From assembly GCA_002727895.1 (NCBI GenBank), contig PBUO01000114.1, positions 1 through 7,621 on the forward strand: 7,621 nt of DNA, read 5' to 3'. Source of the stretch: Acidimicrobiaceae bacterium. GTDB taxonomy: Bacteria > Actinomycetota > Acidimicrobiia > Acidimicrobiales > MedAcidi-G1. Below, one piece after another: positions 1 through 5,853 of the stretch. The position numbers and the translations under genes were made by a program. How positions within the stretch are numbered: the first letter of the stretch is position 1; each line of letters begins with the position of its first letter. Below the pieces are notes generated by a model. It made no database searches, was not told the origin of the DNA, and was given only the letters and a program-made list of their open reading frames with translations.

Positions 1-1911
1 GACTTCCTCGCCTCGGTGTGCGCACGCTACGGCGCCGGCTTCTGGAAGCCAGGCTCGGGGATCATCCATCAGGTGGTGCTCGAGCAGTACGCCTTTCCCG
101 GCGGGATGATGATCGGCACCGACAGCCACACGCCCAACGCCGGTGGTGCCGGGATGGTGGCCGTGGGCGTGGGCGGCGCCGACGCCGTCGACGTCATGAC
201 CGGGTTCCCTTGGAACGTCCGGTGGCCCAAGCTGATCGGCGTCCACCTGACCGGCGAACTCGACGGCTGGGCGGCCCCCAAGGACGTCATCCTGAAGGTG
301 GCCGACATCCTCACTGTGAAGGGCGGCACCGGCGCCATCGTCGAGTACTTCGGCCCCGGGGCCCGCAGCCTGTCGGCCACCGGCAAGGCCACCATCTGCA
401 ACATGGGGGCCGAGATCGGTGCCACCACGTCGATCTTCGCGTACGACGACGCCATCGCCCGCTACCTCAAGTCGACCGACCGGGAGGCCGTGGCCGACGC
501 GGCGAACGCCGTGGCCCACCACCTGCGAGCCGACGACGAGGTCGAGGCCGACCCCGGCGCCTACTTCGAACAGGTCATCGAGATCGACCTGTCGACCCTG
601 TCGCCGCACATCAACGGCCCCCACACCCCCGACCTGGCCCGCCCGGTGGCCGACCTCGGCGCCGAGGCCGAGCGGGAGGGCTGGCCGCTGGACGTCAGCG
701 CCGGCCTCATCGGGTCGTGCACCAACTCCAGCTACGAGGACATCACCCGGGCGGCCAGCATCGCCCGCGACGCCGTGGCCAAGGGGCTGACCGCCAAGGC
801 CCCGCTGCTCATCACCCCCGGCTCCGAACAGGTCCGGGCCACCATCGAGCGCGACGGCCTGCTGGCAGACTTTGAGGCCCTCGGTGCCCAGGTGCTGGCC
901 AACGCCTGCGGACCGTGCATCGGCCAGTGGGACCGCCAGGACCTCGAGGACGGCGTCCCCAACTCCATCGTCACCAGCTACAACCGGAACTTCCCGAAGC
1001 GCAACGACGGCTACGCCACCACCCACGCCTTCGTGACGTCGCCGGAGACGGTGATCGCCCTGACCATCGCCGGTCGCCTCGATTTCGACCCGGCCACCGA
1101 CACTTTGGTTAACGACGCCGGCGAGGAGGTCCGCCTGGTCGTAGGCGCCGGTGAGGAGCTGCCGTCGGCCGGCTTCGACCCGGGCGAGGAGACCTTCCAG
1201 GCCCCGCCGGAGGACGGCTCGACGGTCGAGGTTGCCGTGTCGCCGACCAGCGACCGACTGCAGCTGCTCACCCCGTTCCCGGCTTGGGACGGCGGCGACC
1301 TGACCGACCTGACCGTGCTGGTCAAGGCCCAGGGCAAGTGCACGACCGACCACATCTCGATGGCCGGTCCGTGGCTGAAGTACCGGGGCCACCTGGAGAA
1401 CATCTCCGGCAACGTCTACATGGGCGCCGTGAACGCCTTCACCGGCGAAGTGGGCACCGGATGGGACGCCACCGACGGCGGGACCCGGGCCTACCCGGAG
1501 ATCGCCCGCCGCTACCACGAGGCCGGCATCGGCTGGGTGGCCATCGGTGACGAGAACATGGGCGAGGGCTCGTCCCGGGAGCACGCCGCCATGGAACCCC
1601 GGTTCCGGGGCGCCAAGGCCGTGATTGCCCGTTCGTTCGCCCGCATCCACGAAACGAACCTCAAGAAGCAGGGCGTGCTGCCGCTGACCTTCGCCGACCC
1701 GGCCGACTACGAGCGGATCGGCCCCGAGGACAAGGTGTCGGTGGTCGGTGTGGCCGACCTGGCCCCCGATCGGCAGGTCGAGGTGGTTGTTACCTCGCCC
1801 GACGACACCGAGGTCCGGATCGCCACCGACCACACCTTCTCGGCTGACCAGATCGAGTGGTTCAGGGCTGGCAGCGCCCTCAACCTGATCCGCCAGCGCT
1901 CCCGGGCCTGA
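1..1911 (+). CDS. acn: Aconitate hydratase, mitochondrial type (5' truncated by window edge)
   Basis: Aconitase interconverts citrate and isocitrate via cis-aconitate in the TCA cycle, using a [4Fe-4S] cluster in the cytoplasm. The reading frame is open from base 1 and 636 residues are visible. The substrate-site TDSHTPN segment begins at about visible residue 40. The three cluster cysteines are all present: C240 in GSCTNSSYED, and C303 and C306 in ANACGPCIGQWDR. The C-terminal swivel domain carries GKCTTDHIS and GEGSSREHAA, whose first serine (visible residue 524) matches the catalytic Ser642 of mitochondrial aconitase. FARIHETNLKKQG follows, and the protein ends IEWFRAGSALN as mitochondrial enzymes do. 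Comparing these landmarks with remembered mitochondrial aconitase numbering suggests about 120 N-terminal residues lie upstream. Similarity is to the mitochondrial class rather than the longer AcnA/IRP class. No frameshift is seen. It converges on the cupin gene with only 21 bp between the stops. Confidence 0.97.
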   Translation, partial: DFLASVCARYGAGFWKPGSGIIHQVVLEQYAFPGGMMIGTDSHTPNAGGAGMVAVGVGGADAVDVMTGFPWNVRWPKLIGVHLTGELDGWAAPKDVILKVADILTVKGGTGAIVEYFGPGARSLSATGKATICNMGAEIGATTSIFAYDDAIARYLKSTDREAVADAANAVAHHLRADDEVEADPGAYFEQVIEIDLSTLSPHINGPHTPDLARPVADLGAEAEREGWPLDVSAGLIGSCTNSSYEDITRAASIARDAVAKGLTAKAPLLITPGSEQVRATIERDGLLADFEALGAQVLANACGPCIGQWDRQDLEDGVPNSIVTSYNRNFPKRNDGYATTHAFVTSPETVIALTIAGRLDFDPATDTLVNDAGEEVRLVVGAGEELPSAGFDPGEETFQAPPEDGSTVEVAVSPTSDRLQLLTPFPAWDGGDLTDLTVLVKAQGKCTTDHISMAGPWLKYRGHLENISGNVYMGAVNAFTGEVGTGWDATDGGTRAYPEIARRYHEAGIGWVAIGDENMGEGSSREHAAMEPRFRGAKAVIARSFARIHETNLKKQGVLPLTFADPADYERIGPEDKVSVVGVADLAPDRQVEVVVTSPDDTEVRIATDHTFSADQIEWFRAGSALNLIRQRSRA

Positions 1912-1932
1912 CGGGCCCCGCCGGGAAGCCGC

Positions 1933-2586
1933 CTAGCCTCGGACGGGATCCTCGTCCTGCACTAGTCGGGCGTTGACGGCGACATCCCCGGTCCACGCCC
2001 ACAGCAGCACGCACGTCTCGTCGCCGAAGCGCTGGGCGTGGCGTTCCCATGGATCGTGGTGGACGGACTCCCCCACGCCCTTGGGCTCCCAAGGGCCGTC
2101 GCCGCGCTGGAAGAGGGCCGAGCCGTGGAGCACGTGGTACGTCTCCTCGGCCGGATGCTCGTGGCGCGGGTAGTGCAGGCCCGCGCCCCAGATGCCGAGG
2201 CCGGCGCTGGCAACCGATGACTCGACTAGGCCCCCCGGGCCGATGACCCGTACGTAGCCATAATTGTCCAGAAATTGCCGGGACAGCGTGGCCGCGTAGG
2301 CCGGCGTCTGGACCCAGTGCAGGACCGGCACCGCTGCGGTGAACGCCTCCAGCACGTCGGCCACACCGGAGACGGGGCTGGCCCGGTCGATCCCTGCGTC
2401 CCCGTCGACCAGCAGTCGGGCCACGGGCAGGGCCACCGGCTCGGGTGCCTCGATCCGGTCGGCGTCGACCGCTGCGACCAGGTGGCCCGCCACCTCGGCC
2501 AGCATGGGGAACCGGTCCACGTCGGGATGCCCGGCGTAGAACCCGGCCAGCGCCTTGACGAGGTCGCGTCGGAGGTCGACGGTCAT
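1933..2586 (-). CDS. DMSP lyase-like cupin (DddQ/DddL superfamily)
   Basis: This 217-aa protein has an N-terminal helical part (about 1-125) and a C-terminal cupin (about 126-205). Known cupin DMSP lyases split dimethylsulfoniopropionate into dimethyl sulfide and acrylate at a divalent metal. The cupin core reads HYPRHEHPAEETY at 138-150. Residues Y139, H142, H144, E148 and Y150 reproduce the spacing of Y120, H123, H125, E129 and Y131 remembered for DddQ. H183 sits one residue further along than DddQ H163. The segment FLDNYGYVRVIGP (105-117) before the barrel also resembles the family. Length lies between typical DddQ (about 200) and DddL (about 230), so I assign no symbol. No signal peptide or membrane segment is visible, so it is probably cytoplasmic. 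ATG 2586 starts 42 bp after the stop of the co-directional small gene. Its ribosome site is weak (GGCGGG). Lyase-like cupins of unknown substrate also belong to this superfamily, so family is firmer than substrate. Confidence 0.8.
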   Translation of the reverse strand: MTVDLRRDLVKALAGFYAGHPDVDRFPMLAEVAGHLVAAVDADRIEAPEPVALPVARLLVDGDAGIDRASPVSGVADVLEAFTAAVPVLHWVQTPAYAATLSRQFLDNYGYVRVIGPGGLVESSVASAGLGIWGAGLHYPRHEHPAEETYHVLHGSALFQRGDGPWEPKGVGESVHHDPWERHAQRFGDETCVLLWAWTGDVAVNARLVQDEDPVRG

Positions 2587-2628
2587 GGGGTGCCCGCCAG
2601 GCCTGACGGACTGGGGTGGGACCCGCGC

Positions 2629-2832
2629 CTAGACCCGGCGCAGCCGGTAGCCGCGGTTGCGGGCCTCGGCCAGGGTGTCCGGTCCGAAGCACAGGAACCG
2701 CTCACTGCCCATGAGCTCGTCGAGCACTACCGCCATGGCGTCCTCGTCGGCCACCTCGTCCAGGTCGTAGACCTGCTGGGTCCGCTTGTCGCCGATGAAG
2801 CGGTAGTGGACGAAGGCCGACGGTCGATCCAT
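2629..2832 (-). CDS. Small acidic conserved-looking hypothetical protein, 67 aa
   Basis: I do not recognise this protein. From ATG 2832 it has 67 residues, starting MDRPSAFVHYRFIGDKRTQQ. An acidic middle follows (YDLDEVADEDAMAVVLDELM, about 30-49), then a basic tail ending RNRGYRLRRV. It has no cysteine pair, membrane segment or signal peptide; it looks like a small soluble alpha/beta domain. Coding use is convincing: about 93% of codons end in G or C, like the neighbouring genes. The frame can extend to GTG 2895, but those 21 extra codons drop to about 76% and include AGG and CTA, and a TAGCCT -10 box lies inside that extension, so ATG 2832 is preferred. It is the first gene of a probable two-gene unit with the downstream DMSP lyase-like cupin, 42 bp apart. 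That position suggests a shared role, which is inference only. Confidence 0.7.
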   Translation of the reverse strand: MDRPSAFVHYRFIGDKRTQQVYDLDEVADEDAMAVVLDELMGSERFLCFGPDTLAEARNRGYRLRRV

Positions 2833-2840
2833 GAGGTCGC

Positions 2841-2846
2841 AGGCTA
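2841..2846 (-). promoter_or_regulatory. Putative -10 box (TAGCCT) of the small gene/cupin unit
   Basis: TAGCCT on the minus strand fits the actinobacterial TANNNT -10 consensus and lies 8 nt before ATG 2832. No Shine-Dalgarno sequence fits between them, so the transcript would begin at or a base or two before the start codon (leaderless or nearly so). I see no TTGACA-like -35 box. The same geometry occurs before RNase HI. Confidence 0.4.
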
Positions 2847-2873
2847 GTTCCGGATGCCGGCCCGGACGCGACG

Positions 2874-2901
2874 GAGGGCGCACCCTGACGGGCACGCCCT
2901 C
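2874..2901. repeat. Inverted repeat / hairpin (7 + 3 bp stem)
   Basis: Arms GAGGGCG (2874-2880) and CGCCCTC (2895-2901) are perfectly complementary. Inside them, after a symmetric CA/CA internal loop, CCC (2883-2885) pairs with GGG (2890-2892) around a TGAC tetraloop. It lies about 30 bp upstream of the -10 box of the small gene. It could be an operator for that unit or a folded element in RNA from either strand. There is no T-tract, so a classical terminator is unlikely. Confidence 0.45.
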
Positions 2902-2945
2902 ACGTCGGAATCACGACCGGCCGAAGCCAGTCAGCGGTTCGACTG

Positions 2946-3023
2946 GAATTCCCGGGGCAACCGTTGGTGCCAGCAGGGACCAGGGCCGGCGGTCGGATCC
3001 CGGGGGTGGATCGGCGGGAATTC
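2946..3023. repeat. Inverted repeat with EcoRI-core arms GAATTCCCG / CGGGAATTC
   Basis: GAATTCCCG at 2946-2954 is repeated as its exact reverse complement at 3015-3023, leaving 60 bp between the arms. The intervening DNA holds further small stems, such as GATCC/GGATC at 2996-3012 and a bulged hairpin near 2956-2971. A nested stem of this kind is compatible with a folded RNA or with paired operator half-sites. A 9-bp match over this distance can also arise by chance in GC-rich DNA, although the AATT core makes chance less likely. Confidence 0.35.
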
Positions 3024-3170
3024 GCCGAGTGGTCCAGCGCCGCTCAGCGGCCGTCCACCTCCGAAGTCCCCAGTCGACTGTCATTGGTACTGCCCTTGAT
3101 GTGGACCACCTCCCTTCCTCGGTAGCCGCGACCCTAGGCCCGTCGGCAACTCCGCGCCGGAGACCCGACG

Positions 3171-3200
3171 CCCGGCCAGTACGGATCCGTACTGGCCGGG
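3171..3200. promoter_or_regulatory. Perfect 30-bp palindrome, probable operator
   Basis: Each 15-nt arm reads CCCGGCCAGTACGGA and is followed at once by its exact reverse complement, with no spacer (centre between 3185 and 3186). It ends directly beside a TACTCT -10-like box and 12 bp before the amidohydrolase ATG. It therefore covers the -35/spacer region of the presumed promoter, where a dimeric repressor would block RNA polymerase. Size and symmetry suit a TetR- or GntR-type dimer, but no regulator gene lies in the window. If transcribed it would instead form a strong 5' hairpin. The operator role is inference; the palindrome itself is certain. Confidence 0.65.
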
Positions 3201-3206
3201 TACTCT
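3201..3206 (+). promoter_or_regulatory. Putative -10 box (TACTCT) for a leaderless amidohydrolase transcript
   Basis: TACTCT fits TANNNT and is followed by six bases (CGGCCC) and then ATG 3213, so the expected transcription start is the A of the start codon. No Shine-Dalgarno sequence precedes the ATG, which agrees with a leaderless mRNA as is common in actinobacteria. No good -35 hexamer is visible; that position falls inside the palindrome. Confidence 0.45.
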
Positions 3207-3212
3207 CGGCCC

Positions 3213-4889
3213 ATGAGCCCTGACTCCAGCAGCGGGACCTCCCCCACCACCGTCTTCCCGGCACGGATCGTCCACACCATCGACCCGGCCGCCCCGACAG
3301 CGTCCGCGGTGGCCGTACGCGACGGCCGCTTCCTGGCCGTCGGCGACCCGTCTGACCTCGTCGCCACCTATGGCGGCACCATCGACGACTCGCTGGCCGA
3401 CAAGGTCCTCCTCCCCGGCTTTGTCGAGGCCCACAGCCACAAGGACACCGGCGGGATCTGGCAGCACACCTACGTCGGCTACGAGGGTCGGATCGGTCCC
3501 GAGGGGCAGTGGTGGCCGGGCTGTTCGACGCCCGAGCGTGTGGTCGAGCGCCTCCGCGAGGCCGACCGGGAGCTCGAGGATCCTGACGAGCCCCTCCTCG
3601 CCTGGGGGCTCGACCCCATCTTCTGGCCCGGAGAGCGGTTCGACCGCCGCCAGCTCGACGCCGTGTCGACCACCCGGCAGATCTTCGTCATCCACTCCAA
3701 CATGCACCTGGCCACCGTCAACACAGCCCTCATGGAGGCCCAGGGCATCAGCCCGGACACTATGGCCGAGGGCGTCCCTAAGGACGCCGCCGGCTGGCCG
3801 ACCGGCGAGCTCCAGGAACCGGCGGCCATGTTCCTGGCCGGCAAGCCCTTCCGTTCGTTCTTCGGACGGCTCCGCTCCGACGAGGCACTCCACAAGTTCG
3901 GCCGGGCCGCCCGCAACGTCGGCGTCACCACGGTCACCGACCTCGGCACCTCCAACCTCCTCGAGGAGTCCACCGTCCGGCAGTGGCTGGACGTCGCCGA
4001 CGAGGCGTTCCCGATGCGGGCCGCCATGTTCCACGGCGCTGTCATGTACGCCCCCGATGGCGACGAGGCCTGTGCGGCAGCCATGGTCGACCTGAAGCGG
4101 AAGTCCACCGACCGGGTCCGGTTCGGCAACGTGAAGCTGCTCATGGACGGCTCCATCCAGGGCGGCACGGCCCGGGTCCGTTGGCCCGGCTACCTCCACG
4201 GGGGCCCCAACGGCATCTGGCTCATCGCCCCCGACCAAGTGGCCGATCGGATCGCCCCGTACCACCGGGCCGGGCTGCAGGTCCACACCCACGCCAACGG
4301 CGACCAGGCCGTCGAGGCCCTCCTGGAGGGCTTCGAGAAGGTCCAGACCACCCACCCGATGCCCGACCACCGGCACACCGTCCAGCACTGCCAGATGACC
4401 AGCCCCGGCCAGTACCGGAAGATGAAGGCGCTGGGCATGTGCGCCAACGTGTTCGCCAACCACACCTGGTTCTGGGGTGACCAGCACCGCGACATCACCG
4501 TCGGACCCGACCGGGCCGCCCGCATGAACGCTGCCCGCACAGCGCTCGACCTCGGCATCCCGTTGTCCATGCACTCCGACTCGCCGGTCACTCCTATCGG
4601 GTCGCTACACGTGGCGTGGGCCGCCGTCAATCGGGTCACCCCGTCGGGCGACGTGCTGGGCGCCGACGAACGCATCTCGGTAGCCGAGGCCCTCCACGCC
4701 GTGACCATGGGCGGCGCCTGGCAGCTGCGCATGGAGGACGAAATCGGCTCCATCAGCCCCCGCAAGTTCGCCGACTGCGCCGTGCTGGAGGCCGACCCGT
4801 TCGAGGTCGACCCCATGGAACTCCGGGACGTCCCTGTCTGGGGCACCATGAGCGGCGGCGCACTCCACCAGGCTGCGGCCCGGGGCTGA
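3213..4889 (+). CDS. Metal-dependent amidohydrolase, YtcJ-like (amidohydrolase family 3)
   Basis: This 558-aa cytoplasmic protein belongs to the amidohydrolase superfamily, TIM-barrel hydrolases that use one or two divalent metals. An N-terminal beta-sandwich strand set (about 14-68) leads into PGFVEAHSHKD with the metal-binding HxH (H74, H76). Later landmarks are VKLLMDGS (K308, D312), HTHANGD (H358, H360), HRHTVQHCQM (H386, H388, H392) and MHSDSPVTP (H454, catalytic-type D456). The C-terminal segment SISPRKFADCAVLEADP returns to the sandwich domain. Length is normal for YtcJ-like and N-substituted-formamide-deformylase-like members, whose substrates vary widely and cannot be predicted here. 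There is no signal peptide. ATG 3213 is chosen because it sits six bases after a TANNNT box next to a 30-bp palindrome. It is followed after 28 bp by a CobW-type GTPase, probably in one transcript. Confidence 0.93.
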   Translation: MSPDSSSGTSPTTVFPARIVHTIDPAAPTASAVAVRDGRFLAVGDPSDLVATYGGTIDDSLADKVLLPGFVEAHSHKDTGGIWQHTYVGYEGRIGPEGQWWPGCSTPERVVERLREADRELEDPDEPLLAWGLDPIFWPGERFDRRQLDAVSTTRQIFVIHSNMHLATVNTALMEAQGISPDTMAEGVPKDAAGWPTGELQEPAAMFLAGKPFRSFFGRLRSDEALHKFGRAARNVGVTTVTDLGTSNLLEESTVRQWLDVADEAFPMRAAMFHGAVMYAPDGDEACAAAMVDLKRKSTDRVRFGNVKLLMDGSIQGGTARVRWPGYLHGGPNGIWLIAPDQVADRIAPYHRAGLQVHTHANGDQAVEALLEGFEKVQTTHPMPDHRHTVQHCQMTSPGQYRKMKALGMCANVFANHTWFWGDQHRDITVGPDRAARMNAARTALDLGIPLSMHSDSPVTPIGSLHVAWAAVNRVTPSGDVLGADERISVAEALHAVTMGGAWQLRMEDEIGSISPRKFADCAVLEADPFEVDPMELRDVPVWGTMSGGALHQAAARG

Positions 4890-4906
4890 CGGCCGGACCG
4901 GCACCG

Positions 4907-4912
4907 CAGGGA
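4907..4912 (+). promoter_or_regulatory. Ribosome binding site deciding the CobW-family GTG start
   Basis: CAGGGA lies 5 nt before GTG 4918, in the short gap after the amidohydrolase stop. Unlike the putatively leaderless first gene, this second gene of the unit has a recognisable Shine-Dalgarno-like site, as expected for an internal operon gene. Confidence 0.5.
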
Positions 4913-4917
4913 CCATC

Positions 4918-5853
4918 GTGGCCGACCCGCAGGACCGCCTACCGCTGACCGTGGTGGGCGGCTATCTCGGCGCTGGCAAGACCACGCTGCTGAACCGGTT
5001 GCTGGCCGAACCGGACGGCCAGCGCATCGCCGTGCTGGTCAACGACTTCGGCGAGGTCGACATCGACGGTCGGCTGCTCGAATCGGCCACTGACGACGTG
5101 CTCATCCTGGCCAACGGCTGCGTCTGCTGCTCCATCGCCGACGACTTCGCCGAGACGCTGGACTCCGTCCGGTCGTTCGCGGACCGAATCGACCGGGTGG
5201 TGGTCGAGGTCAGCGGGGTGGGCCAACCCGACAAGGTGGCCCAATGGGCCCACTCCCCCGGCTTCAGCCCCGACGGCATCGTGGTCGCCGTGGACCCGCT
5301 GTCCATCCGCGATCGGGTCGCCGACCGCTACGTGGGCGACACGGTGCTGGCCCAGTTGGCCTGCGCCGACCTGCTGGTCGTCACCCGCACCGACGTGGCG
5401 GAACCCGAGGCCCTGACGGCCTCCGAGTCCTGGCTGGCCGGGGTCACCGAGGCCACAGTGCTGCGCACCCCGGTCCCAGCGCGGGTGCTCCTCGGACCCG
5501 TGCCCCGGAAGGCGCGCCCCGACGACCCGGCCGCCGACCACGACCACGCGGCGCACGCGGAGCAGGCCACCGACCACGTGACGATCTCCCGGGTGCTAGC
5601 CGGGCCAGTGTCGCGGGCATCGATCGATACCTGGACCCGGGCCCGACCCTCGGGCGTGGTCCGGGCCAAGGGCCTGGTCCGGGTCGACGACCGGCCAGAC
5701 GACCGCACCGTGCTCCAGGTGTGCGGCTCGTCGACCACCGTCGCGGTGGACGGGCCGTGGGACGACGGCGAGGACGCCGTGGTGGCCATCGCCCTGCCCG
5801 GCACGCCCCGCGCCGCGCTCGTCAAGTGGCTGAACCTGCTGAAGGGTTCCTAG
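4918..5853 (+). CDS. CobW/COG0523-family G3E GTPase, putative metallochaperone
   Basis: COG0523 proteins are GTP-dependent metal insertases or chaperones (zinc, cobalt, iron) related to CobW, UreG and HypB. This 311-aa member shows Walker A GYLGAGKTTLLN (15-26), the family's metal-binding CxCC motif as CVCC (68-71), and a Walker-B-like VVVEVSG (94-100). The usual NKxD base-recognition motif appears as TRTD (156-159). A histidine-rich linker (H208, H210, H213, H220) leads into the C-terminal CobW_C domain (about 220-308), ending VKWLNLLKGS. GTG 4918 is chosen because CAGGGA lies 5 nt upstream and the Walker A motif then sits near residue 15 as usual. It follows the metal-dependent amidohydrolase by 28 bp, so supplying metal to that enzyme is plausible but inferred. 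Its stop codon overlaps that of the opposing RNase HI gene. Confidence 0.93.
   Translation: MADPQDRLPLTVVGGYLGAGKTTLLNRLLAEPDGQRIAVLVNDFGEVDIDGRLLESATDDVLILANGCVCCSIADDFAETLDSVRSFADRIDRVVVEVSGVGQPDKVAQWAHSPGFSPDGIVVAVDPLSIRDRVADRYVGDTVLAQLACADLLVVTRTDVAEPEALTASESWLAGVTEATVLRTPVPARVLLGPVPRKARPDDPAADHDHAAHAEQATDHVTISRVLAGPVSRASIDTWTRARPSGVVRAKGLVRVDDRPDDRTVLQVCGSSTTVAVDGPWDDGEDAVVAIALPGTPRAALVKWLNLLKGS

Larger units (their letters stand above)
2833..3170. other. Non-coding divergent intergenic region rich in inverted repeats
   Basis: This stretch separates the minus-strand cupin unit from the plus-strand amidohydrolase. Open frames crossing it, for example a minus-strand ATG frame from 3078, have clearly lower GC at third positions than the real genes and resemble nothing I know. 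It contains several inverted repeats: a 10-bp two-part stem (2874-2901), a 6-bp stem (2927-2946), 9-bp arms 60 bp apart (2946-2954 and 3015-3023), a 5-bp stem GATCC/GGATC (2996-3012), and the short CCGCT-C-AGCGG palindrome near 3050. I could not match it to tRNA, tmRNA, RNase P RNA, SRP RNA or a riboswitch. It may hold operators for both units, a structured leader, or an unannotated small RNA. Confidence 0.5.

Noticed and set aside
1904..1918. GGGCC/GGCCC stem over the aconitase stop codon as a terminator
   Set aside because: Only 5 bp with no T-tract on either strand; such short stems are expected by chance at this GC content.
1880..2692. A 270-codon minus-strand frame overlapping the cupin gene
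   Set aside because: Frame-shifted shadow of the cupin gene with R/G/P-rich translation; the cupin motifs lie in the frame ending at 1933.
2833..2895. GTG 2895 as the start of the small gene (21 extra residues)
   Set aside because: The added codons have weaker GC at third positions and rare codons, contain the TAGCCT box, and no ribosome site is well spaced before GTG 2895.
2927..2960. GGTTCGACTGG as a possible tRNA T-arm
   Set aside because: The flanking bases do not form a T-stem and no acceptor stem or anticodon arm can be built; the 6-bp dyad CCAGTC/GACTGG explains it better.
2911..3078. A 55-codon minus-strand ATG frame in the intergenic region
   Set aside because: Third-position GC is far lower than in the real genes and the product has no recognisable feature.
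3033..3125. Possible RNase P RNA on the minus strand (GAGGAAGGG followed by AGGGCAG recalls its conserved 5' region)
   Set aside because: The match breaks after a few bases and the conserved 3' ACAGAA element is missing from the rest of the region; the resemblance is probably chance.
3081..4574. A 497-codon open frame on the minus strand opposite the amidohydrolase
   Set aside because: It is an antisense shadow: high-GC codon use on the plus strand removes stops from the opposite frame. The product is a low-complexity G/V/D/H-rich chain with no family motif, while the plus strand has clear amidohydrolase motifs throughout.
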